DNA of 64,000 nucleotides from Ischnura elegans (Eukaryota > Arthropoda > Insecta > Odonata > Coenagrionidae): positions 38,235,644 to 38,299,643 of the forward strand of contig NC_060251.1 of the NCBI RefSeq assembly GCF_921293095.1. Reading direction: 5' to 3'. Position numbers and translations under genes: made by a program. The notes below the pieces were generated by a model. It was not told where the DNA came from and searched no databases. It worked only from the letters and a program-made list of their open reading frames with translations. Positions 55,221-64,000 of the stretch are shown here, one piece after another (position 1 is the stretch's first letter; the number at the start of each line of letters is the position of its first letter).

Positions 55221-57042
55221 TAAGAACTGCTTAGAAGAAACAGTTTATGCCCGAGTTAGAACGAAAAGGGAAACCACCTAACTTGGAATTGTTGGGGAAG
55301 CGAGGTTAGTTTTTAAATTTCGTTTATTGACCGCGGTGATATTGGTCTGAATGTCTTATTCAATGTAACCATCTCAAGACTGGTATCAGTGGTTATCCAG
55401 TCTGCTATATCTTGCGCCTCGCTTTTCATATGATCATGCTATTTCTTTTTCTTACTCCTAGCTTTCAGTATAAAAAAATAAATAGATACCTATGCTTGAA
55501 TGGAACCGAGAGAAAGAATATTGCAGTAATATGAATTTTCATGTTCTTGAACGAAATTGGAACCAATCCAATGACTATAAGAGGTGTTTGTCGGGAAATA
55601 TGAGAAATTTGATAGCAAATGGTCTTACTATGGACTTTGAAGGGAATTATCATTTCATGATAGTATTTGGAGCAGAGATGAGCGCGTACAATGAAAGTAA
55701 TAACCGGTGGAAGCCATGCCAGTCAGTTGCTATTTCAAAGTGAAAAGTCATCAAGAGGAAGTCCTTGAGCAAATGAAGGAAGAGAAGATTGTACAAGAAA
55801 AAATTTGAAGGTCTCTCTTTGCTACAAAACAACACAAACGCAGAGCCGGTTTAAGCGGTAAGCAAAGTACGCGGCCGCCTAGGGGGCCTAACAAAAGGGG
55901 GCGTATAAGCGCTCATTCCTATGTCCATTGTCCACTTCTAATCCTACTACTTCTCAGGATATTTTTGAGGGGGGCAGCCGGAGTGTTGTTCCCTAAAACT
56001 AGAAAAAAATGTGTAGAACTGGCCTTTGGCGAACGGTATTCCATAATTCTAATGCTCTTCTTGAAGATGGGTCTTCTAAACATCTGTTGTTATCTAGATA
56101 TATTCAAATACTTGCTATCTTTGGCATTTAATATTAGTTGATGAGGGACCTTTACGCTATTCTCTACTTATAGCTGTGACATGAATGCCATTTTATTAAA
56201 AAAAATATTTTTTCGATAGAACCTGAAAATTGAATTAATTCAACTGCACGCTACTTTTTCCTCAATTTACTTCGCCTCGAATGGTTTAGTATTCTCCGAT
56301 CATATAATTTATCGAATTCAAAAATTTCCTGTACTCTCTCTTGTACTTCGTGATTGTTGAAGTTTGGAAAAAGGTGATGCTTTAATTCAATACATGCACG
56401 ATAAAAAGTTTGCAGTAAGTCTATCGAGAATTTCTGTTTGCTTTTTTGTGCAGGTCGCTGATAATTCTTCTAATTTTCTCCTTATTAGGGAACAGAAATT
56501 CTTAATAAGAGAGAGATAATCTCATTTTATCGTAATTTAGTGGGTGAGAAGCTCAGGAGTGCAAGCGATTTTATTCCTAGACAGAGTTAAGTACAGAAAT
56601 TGATAAAAGAAATATATAAAAACTTGTAGGCCAAGGGATACGAGTGAGTATATGTTCTGTGCTGGCATCGAGTGAAAAATCAAATGCACTACTAAATATT
56701 GTTTATTTTGTTCATTTTATTTATCTAATTTCAGTTGCTAACTCATTTCATAAAAAAATAATCACTCGTACCCGTTGGCTTCTAACTCCCTCAATGAAAG
56801 TAAAACCAAAGCACGCACATTACGCGGAGCTCAGATTGTGTTGAAATGACCCACCTTTCGCATTCTACCTTTAAATTTAATTTCGTAATATAGCTGTGCG
56901 TGCGAGAAATTGTTTTAATCTTTCCGCTGCATGGAAACCAGACTTTCTTGTGCGATGAGGAAACAAGGTCGTTGGACTTGCGGTTTGGTAAATTGTATCT
57001 GAAGAACGAATCCTCGGTAAGTTGCGTTCACGCCTGCTTGTT
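55221..57042. other. Intergenic, no gene recognised
   Basis: AT-rich. The 83-codon frame at 55492-55743 has no known domain. A repeat end shared with 45285-45351 lies at 55841-55910. Confidence 0.4.
55841..55910 (+). repeat. Repeat end shared with 45285-45351
   Basis: Begins CAGAGCCGGTTTAAGCGGTA and continues with ACGCGGCCGCCTAGGGGGCC, a hAT-like terminus. Partner end not found. Confidence 0.6.
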
Positions 57043-57050
57043 GTGGTCAC

Positions 57051-57184
57051 CAGTGGCGGATCTAAGGCAGCTATAGACCCCCCTTGGGTATCCAATTCAC
57101 ACTAGATAGAATGGTAATTTTTTCCGACGCCCACTAATGCTGGAATTTTAATCCCCCCTTGTCCCTATCCTGGATCCGCCAATG
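57051..57184 (+). mobile_element. hAT-type MITE, perfect 8-bp target duplication GTGGTCAC
   Basis: GTGGTCAC occurs at 57043-57050 and 57185-57192. Ends CAGTGGCGGATC and GATCCGCCAATG are inverted repeats. It is the same family as the inverted copy at 9275-9445 and non-coding. Confidence 0.95.
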
Positions 57185-57249
57185 GTGGTCACGCATGTTA
57201 ATTATCACGTATCTTCTGCGATGAAAGAGTAGTTTTGATCGTTAAAATA

Positions 57250-57722
57250 AAGCCTGAATCACACGATCATTTTAAACGTCATTTCCTAGTGGTCATTAGT
57301 CGCGATCACCAGAGTGATCAATCGCAAATGATCGTCGCCGGCAATTGTTTTTCACGTTCACGATCGCGATGAGGATTCCCGTCACTATTTTTCATCACTC
57401 GTCCGGTCGCTTTATCCGTCGCTAAAACCGTCACCTAAACCCCATATCAGCCAATCGGAACGCATGCCCGTATGGGCGATTGCAGCGCAACGTTTGACAA
57501 TCGTGGGAACGACATAGATAAAAAAACACGCTAAATACTTTCGTGATGCGGGTTCGATGACAACGAGCTGTGATATCGAAAGTGATGCGAAAGGCTAAGG
57601 TGGGAGGGAGCGTGTGATTCAGAATAATGATCACGAGAGCGATCATTTTTCCCGCCGCGAAAATCGATCGCTCTAGTGATCACTTTTCGCGACGAAAGAA
57701 AATGATCGTGTGATTCAGGCTT
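57250..57722 (+). mobile_element. MITE-B copy 2, full length (about 473 bp)
   Basis: Inverted ends AAGCCTGAATCACACGATCA and TGATCGTGTGATTCAGGCTT. Subterminal GATCACT/AGTGATC modules form further palindromes. Contains the uninterrupted GGCAATTG site into which MITE-A is inserted in copy 1. Confidence 0.9.
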
Positions 57723-58356
57723 AACTTCTGCCCGTTTGCTTCGTCGGCTGTTCGATTTGAGTTGAGAAAGTAAATGACGTAGCTGTTATTGCAACTATAC
57801 TCTTCAGGGGCACCCATCCTATTTTTCGATGCAGTTTTTACATTTTACATTTCCTAACGTCTGCTATTAACCAGCAATTTATTAAAATTTCAAAATTATG
57901 CAAGTGATGATCCCGAGAACTCTTATTGCAGTCTAACCGCCGGGAAAGCACTATATTTTTCTTCATTGTTCCCTTGCCAACCGGTGGCTGAGTTAATGGA
58001 ATATTTGATTTTCCGATGCGTGCGAATTTACGAAGAAATAGCAGTGCAGACAACCGGCATTTCTCCTAAGCTACTCCGAATCAAATTTCTGGCTATGTGC
58101 CTGCCTTACAAGGGGAGTGCCGGGGTTGGGAAATGAAGTTAGGAGTGGGACGGCGCGTGTTTGCAGCATTACCCCATAGTGTTACAGTGCTCCAGACATA
58201 AGACTAGATGGCCAGTGATTCACGAGAAAAACGCTCCGAAAGTTTCAGTCCTACATTATAGTCCATCATTCATAATCTTCATATTAGTCTTATTATTCTT
58301 TAAATAATAATAATTATTATTTTTTTTCCTCTTCTATTCTTGACCTTTTTTAATAC
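57723..58356. other. Intergenic, nothing recognised
   Basis: No gene or further repeat boundary identified; AT-rich near 58300. Confidence 0.4.
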
Positions 58357-58783
58357 ATTTTATAACATTTCTTGGAGTTTAGGTCAATGTAAAACAAGTT
58401 AAAGCCAGCGTTTCGATTTATTAAAAATCATCTTCAGGGCTATCAATCAATTGTCAATCAATCAAAATTAATGGTAACTAGGTGTGGCAATACCTTAGTA
58501 ACACAACATCAATAAATATGTACAAAGTTAAGAGGTATGTTAAAATTTTTTGTGTATTCTATTCTGTTCTTATATATATATGTGTATACTTCAAATTATA
58601 TTACTGTATAAAAAACGCGATCGTAACATTTTTATGTAAAAATATTGTATATAGTTGTCATCTTTGTATTTTAAAATTTTCATGTTTTCTCTTTCATAGC
58701 CCTGAAGATGATTTTAAATAAATCGAAACGTTGGCTATAACTTGTTTTACATTGACCTAAAATCCAAGAAATATTATAAAATA
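58357..58783. repeat. Foldback element with 88-bp arms
   Basis: Arms 58357-58444 and 58696-58783 are near-perfect reverse complements (TTGGAGTTTAGGTCAATG ... CATTGACCTAAAATCCAA). Each arm carries, on opposite strands, CTGAAGA-T-GATTT...AAATC-GAAAC, a hammerhead-like core. The 250-bp centre is AT-rich and non-coding. Confidence 0.85.
58700..58734 (+). ncRNA. Hammerhead-like core motif in foldback arm
   Basis: CTGAAGA, one U, stem GATTT/AAATC, then GAAACG. Both conserved boxes are intact; one extra base lies before stem II. The mirrored arm at 58408-58440 has the same motif on the minus strand. Confidence 0.35.
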
Positions 58784-61242
58784 TATTTAAAAAATTATTC
58801 TTTAAACAACTTATATGGGTGGTGTCCGCCGAGACTTATCATCAGGAAAATAATTGTAGCTCCTTGGTTTGCAAACATCATGCATATTAGACCAGACTTT
58901 CCACTCCTTCATCATCTCAAAGACGGTCTGCATAAATTTGCGAAAACCTTAAAAGTAAACGGAAAACATAATGCTCACATATCTTTTGGACTATGACCCC
59001 AAACTGAACCATAAACAAAAAACTCCAAAAATTGCTCTTAACCCCAACCATGTCCCGTACCATTAATTCCCTTTATGGAAACTGGCCCACTTTACTGTTT
59101 TGACTTGACAGCACCAACATTTGAAGAGACCCTCATCCGACAGCTGTGAAGTTGAGAGTTGAGAATTTAAAATTACCAATAAATTCGTTGCGTGCGTGCG
59201 TCTACCGAGATTTCTTACCGAGATAGACACATCTAGAAGCCGACTGGAGAATCTTCTATTGCAATATTCGTGGGTTCAACCACTTTGAGAGGGCAATAAT
59301 CGTCCAAATTTCATCGTCGATGTTAAAAAAAACGAATGTTAGTGGTGCTCTCTTGTGTAATTCTGCGGATAACTTTTTTCCCGTCTTGAGTGCGATTATT
59401 TCGGGCTTGTCCATAGTGAGCTTTCTCCTTCTCCGATCCATCTGCACCGGCTCACCTTGTAACGTCTCACCAGATTAAAGTAGTTCATGGAAGCATTGAA
59501 AGAAATACGTGTCGCTTCTGAGGAACTTTGGACATTTTAGTATTTTTAGTATTCAGGTGTGGGTATTTTTTCCTTGATTATAAACAAAACACTGATTGTG
59601 AATAAAAATTTACTCCCACTTCTCCTAAGCCCTTTCTGCTAGATGAGTGGAAGCTTTGAACTTCGGCCTTATGTTGAGTCGTGGGACGGAAACGATTTAT
59701 GTAGTTGCTCAACTTGATCTTTCGTTTTTTTTCACGATAACTTCGTTCTAGTGGCCTGTTTTCCCCTGATACCACGGTGCGATTAAATGGTATACCGGTT
59801 GTAAATAAAATAAAGGAGAATATAGCAGTACCGCTTTCCTGAAAAAAATTTTTTGATCTTTTTACAATGCATTAATTCTAAATCAATGCTCAATTTTTGG
59901 CCCTTCCATTGAAATAGGTTGAAGACCCCTGACCTATACCATTCTAATGCGTCGAGGTAGGTACTGCGCATGCCATACACACAATATTAGGATTGTTGAC
60001 CGGTGATGATGATGATGACAAAATTTCAAATGTAAGAGAGACTAAAATCCTTGCCTCTTCAACTCACCGTCAAGGATCGTGTTAAAAAAATCTTGCTGCT
60101 AATTTAATGCCAATGTTTCTAAAGAAAGGTCAATCATCGACTGGATCACTGCAAATTGTAAGCGATTCTAAAATACTTAGCTATTTGTTTTAGAATTTAA
60201 ATTCCAGCCACGCGTTATTTGCCCATCGCACTGAAATATCATTGTAAAGCAGCAGCGACTCAGGGAAATTTTCTTTCATCCTTCCAACTATAAATGTCCA
60301 CCCAGATTTTTCTTCAGCCACTCTCAACCAAATTCTATAATAAAAATTGAGCATTATTTAAGTGTAGTACCTCTCCAATTAACTCCTTATCTCATTTGTA
60401 TCTTCATTTATTATTTATTTCCCTGTTAATCTGCCGTATGCATCATAGAAGTCATAAAAACGAGCAAACATTTTTTGATCAAAGCATAAATTGAATCTAC
60501 GAGTGGTATATCCTCAAAATTTGCATATCAGGTTCCCAGTCCGTTCTTTCGTCTCTTAATCAGAGCAGCTTTTTCGTGAAGGAAAAGTTGGACATTTACT
60601 CATTCTTCTTTCTAAGCTATCATTTACCTCTTGCCTTTTGTGTATTTGGTATCGAAGACCCTCGCCTGGTTGCCCTTTAATATTTTACCAGTAAGGCCAG
60701 GGGCGGTATCCAGGATTTTGTTCTGGGGGGGCCTAAGGATACCTCGTAATACAAAACGAGCGCAATGATAATGGGACCGTGTTAAAAATCTTGCATATAT
60801 TTTAAGGGTCTGGGGATATTTGCTTGTGAGGACGAACTTTTTCCCTCAGTAGTCGTAATGCATTATATAACCGTTTTTTGTATGATCGGCGATTTTCATT
60901 CATTTTTAATTTATTTCAATTCAGGCGAATCGGGCTCTTTAAAGATGGTTAAAGATGAAGCAATTGCTCTGTAAATAAATCAATGTATCTTTCTTCTGCG
61001 CTTGCAATCCGCATTCTTTAATTTTCTTTCTCTTGCCTCGTGTAGTTTCTTTGATCTTTTTCGTCTTTCTTGTTTTCTGTCAATACTTCCTTGTATTCCC
61101 TCCATGTACCCTCCGTGTTAATATGTATTGTGATGATACACTGAACTTCATAAACGCAGAAAATCTCCTAATTGGGCCTTCAATTAGATGTCAATTTTGA
61201 TGTACTCTATTTTGTATAAAAGTTCAAACGCGTGCATGAGCA
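58784..61242. other. Intergenic, no gene recognised
   Basis: AT-rich with short unmatched frames (for example 59256-59447). CAGGGGCGGTATCCAGG with a G-run at 60698 resembles a hAT end without a resolved partner. Confidence 0.4.
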
Positions 61243-61735
61243 ACCTCGCACAAATTTCTCGGCGTCTATTTAGACAGTAAATTAACTTTCCTTCCCCACT
61301 TGAAATATTGCTCATCAAAATCTATAACAGCAAGACAGGCAGTTTATTCTCCATCCCCTTCCTCTCCGTTGCCACATAGATCGAGAGTCCGTTTATACGT
61401 TTCAATAGTCCGTCCTTCCCTTTTGTACGGCTGTGAAAGTTTTGCCCACAGCAAATCAATCCGCAGTAAACTTGAAGCTTTCCAAAATAAATCTCTCCGC
61501 CTCCTCCTCAATCTCCCTAAACTAACAAATATGCATGACGTTCCCTGCGCACACAATATTCCATTTTTGAACGACTTTACCAATCACCTCGTAAAAAATT
61601 TAAAGTCCAGGCTCGGGGCTACGAAAAATGCACTCCTTACAGACATATGGAACTACGATCCAAAAGTTCCCACCACATATATACTGCCTCTACAAGTTAC
61701 TCACCTATGTATTTCTTTCTTCTAGATTTATTAAT
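61243..61735 (+). mobile_element. Jockey-like LINE reverse transcriptase C-terminus
   Basis: The open frame reads FLGVYLDSKLTFLPHLKY, then RVRLYVSIVRPSLLYGCESF and LEAFQNKSLRLLLNLPK, the classical FLGV-LD ... LY-S-VRP-L-YG ... QNK-LR order of jockey-clade reverse transcriptase C-termini. A stop follows at about 61723-61725. Upstream the frame is broken by TGA, so the copy is 5'-truncated. The AT-rich downstream sequence may be its 3' UTR. Confidence 0.82.
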
Positions 61736-64000
61736 TCTATAATGTACAAATAATAAGTATCCACAAATAAAAAATATGTATGAAAAATAAATTTCAAAAA
61801 TAAAACTAAATTATTAATATGACAAAAACAAAGAAATTAAAAAATCATTGGTTACTTTCCGTGGACTTTTCATATTCTTTGATTAGTCTATTCTCAAAAA
61901 TGAATCAAAAATCAACAACTGTTTAGCATGTAAGTTTCTACTAACACAAACACTACACTACCCCAACAACACAAACGTCTGCGCAAAATAAATTGTGTTG
62001 TCATCTGGCTGCTTGAGGTAAACATGGTTTACCGGTACGGCAGTAACGTGCCTTCGGCGCGACACATATAAAGAAAAGATGTACATTTTGACTTTCACCA
62101 CCTTCAGCAGCGAATCAATGACACGACCCTCCGCCCATAGTTGTTTGGGAAAGCTTAGTTTTCCTTCGCAGTTTGTTGTTTTACCAGTTCAATTTACAAT
62201 CTTTTTGCGTGTGGCGTATGCGTTTCTCGTCCACTATTTTTAAAATGCTAATTCTCTCTCACCACCATTATTTATGAGAAGTGAGCAGTTATCATTTTTG
62301 TAGCAAAAAGCCATATAGGCTTGGGCGGAGTTTTGGGGGTTGGGCTGGTGGAGTCGTCAACATTTAGCAACAATCTACCATGATACAGGGTAAGGAAAAT
62401 TGATACTATTCAGAAGATATACGCGCAGAATATAGATTAGAAGTAAATACATACTCTGCATCGCACTAGAGTGTAATATATCCGCGCGAAATAATTCATC
62501 GCACAATTTATTTAGTAATCAAGACAGAGGTGACAATTATCATTATTACCCCCCCTGCATTAATGGTAATTTTCCGGAAAAAGTACGAAACCAGATAATT
62601 CAAGCACAATGCAAGCAAGAACGCCAAAATTATAAATAATTTAAAAACTTTTTAGTCTTATATACTGCTTATAATACTGTTTTCAGAGGCTAATTTAAAC
62701 ATATTTTGCTAGGGAGGGCCCCGGGGATCCACTCATTTCAACTGGGGTCTAAGGAATACTCCTATTCCCCCAACATAAAACTCAAAGCTGCGCCAATGAT
62801 GAAGCTGAGTGTGGGTTAACATGTTGACTATTTCGAGATACGTTCGATGTCCTTGACCTCTCCGCCGTATTTTCTCTTGTTCACCTTCGGCACAAGTAGA
62901 ATCACGGGAGTGACAGCTTCAATGTCATTATCGTTTCTTCATGGTCTTTCGGTGAAACGAATTGTATCGACAGGGTATTTTCTGCGAAAGTGTTTTCTCT
63001 CTACGTACATAGCGATTGCGTAAAGGACTGTGCCCGAGTTGATAGTTGTCATCTTTAGCTCAGCTATCCCTGAGAGCTATAGCTCTATCTTGGTAACTGA
63101 GTAAATATGGCGCTGATTATTTTTCGCGGATTTAATTCATCTAGGTAAGATTCAGAGTATGTAGTTTATAATTATATTCAGTGCCCAAGTGGACTATTAG
63201 GAGGCCCAATTACATCCCATAGATGGCTGATTTCTATTGCCACTTCGGTCGCGTTTTAATCGATTTTCAATAATGTCCGCGGCGCGTTGATGAGTGCGAT
63301 GCGATCCACTTTTTTCCAATAATTTTCATTATAATATATGTATAATAATAATGCGAGGAAAGTAATGCATTTGATAAATCACATTATCATGTGTATACAT
63401 TTTATTTAATACCCCTACCCGTATTTTTTTTAGATTGTTTTGCTTCATGTTGGCGCCAAAACGATATAAATTCCTAACAAAACTGCGTAATTCATCTTCC
63501 CGTCGTTGAAACTCACCGAGTTGAATGCACAGTAATCCGTTTTCGGGTGTGAAATGAAAAAGGTGCCATTAAATCGGTGGTGAACCAACTTATTTGGGGT
63601 CCTATGTAGTTTTGAGTGGCATTCCCCACGTCAGGGGGGATTCAGTATCAAATAGACCTGGGTCATGACCTGGGTCTGGGGAGTATGGAATACTCACCCC
63701 TGGAGAGAGGGGCATTCTCCCGTATAAAATTTTTAAATATGTCCATCTATTACCCGTTTTGGAGCCTAAAATTCCATTTTTATTATTAGCAATAAAATAA
63801 AATAAATCTAACAATTTTAGACATTTAAGGTTACAAAAACTCTTAAACTTATAAAAATAGAAAATTTTTGATCGAATTTGAAGGGGGGGGGGGGGTGTGA
63901 CCCTCCCTGAATCCGTCACTGTCCCACATTGCCAATTTGTTGAATTGAATAGTGCAAAGTGGAAATAGGACAAAGGTTGTAGCTCTAGGCATCGTTTTCT
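61736..64000. other. Intergenic, no gene recognised
   Basis: AT-rich. A G-run and CCCTCCCTGAATCCGTCACTG at 63890-63921 resemble a hAT-MITE end, but its partner end is not clear. The 123-codon minus-strand frame at 63602-63973 overlaps this repeat and is unlikely to be a gene. Confidence 0.35.

Noticed and set aside
60698-62803. Possible 2.1 kb hAT element from CAGGGGCGG to a CGCCAATG end
   Set aside because: The two ends pair poorly and the flanking octamers do not match.
63602-63973. 123-codon minus-strand frame at the window end
   Set aside because: It overlaps poly-C/poly-G repeat sequence of a hAT-MITE type end and has no known domain.

Overview
This is a stretch of arthropod-type nuclear DNA, most likely from an insect. 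It is AT-rich, its genes are split by GT-AG introns, and it carries a heavy, nested load of eukaryotic transposons: Penelope-like elements, LINEs with TAA-type tails, a Helitron, hAT, Harbinger-like and Transib-like elements, and tRNA-derived SINEs. There are no operons, ribosome-binding sites or CRISPR arrays. The species cannot be told from the sequence alone.

The only host genes I can support are two tandem paralogues on the minus strand, both single-domain phospholipase B1-like enzymes of the GDSL/SGNH hydrolase family. Gene A (14638-26784, 444 aa) and gene B (34648-52463, 449 aa) each have seven coding exons. The last five have identical lengths (227, 160, 155, 187, 161 nt) and all six introns fall in the same phases (0,1,0,1,0,1). 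Both reading frames run through every join, both start with a signal-peptide-like exon, and both keep the Ser of GDS and the Asp/His of the DxxH block. Both show GHNN where the family usually has GxND. Gene B exon 1 is assigned by inference across a 10.8 kb intron.

Layout. 1-14 kb is nested transposons: four copies in all of a 'MITE-A' family (three here), a LINE end with a 115-nt hairpin, a 244-bp tandem duplication, and a Penelope-like remnant split by a 5.5 kb Harbinger-like element flanked by TAA. 14.6-26.8 kb is gene A, with SINEs, a Penelope-like remnant, LINE ends, a hAT transposase relic, a Helitron end and a LINE lying in its introns. 27.8-30.2 kb is an end-to-end Helitron with an internally deleted Rep/helicase gene. 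31.0-32.3 kb is a Transib-like element beginning and ending with the heptamer CACAGTG. 34.6-52.5 kb is gene B, with a 12-copy 23-bp minisatellite fused to a Penelope GIY-YIG fragment and several hAT MITEs in its introns. 52.3-64 kb is the GC-rich 5' end of gene B, a diverged tandem duplication whose second unit is interrupted by MITE-A copy 4, further MITEs and foldbacks, and a jockey-like LINE fragment.

The two enzymes would be secreted or membrane-associated lipid hydrolases. The repeats give several natural 'empty site' comparisons that fix element ends and target duplications without any external database.
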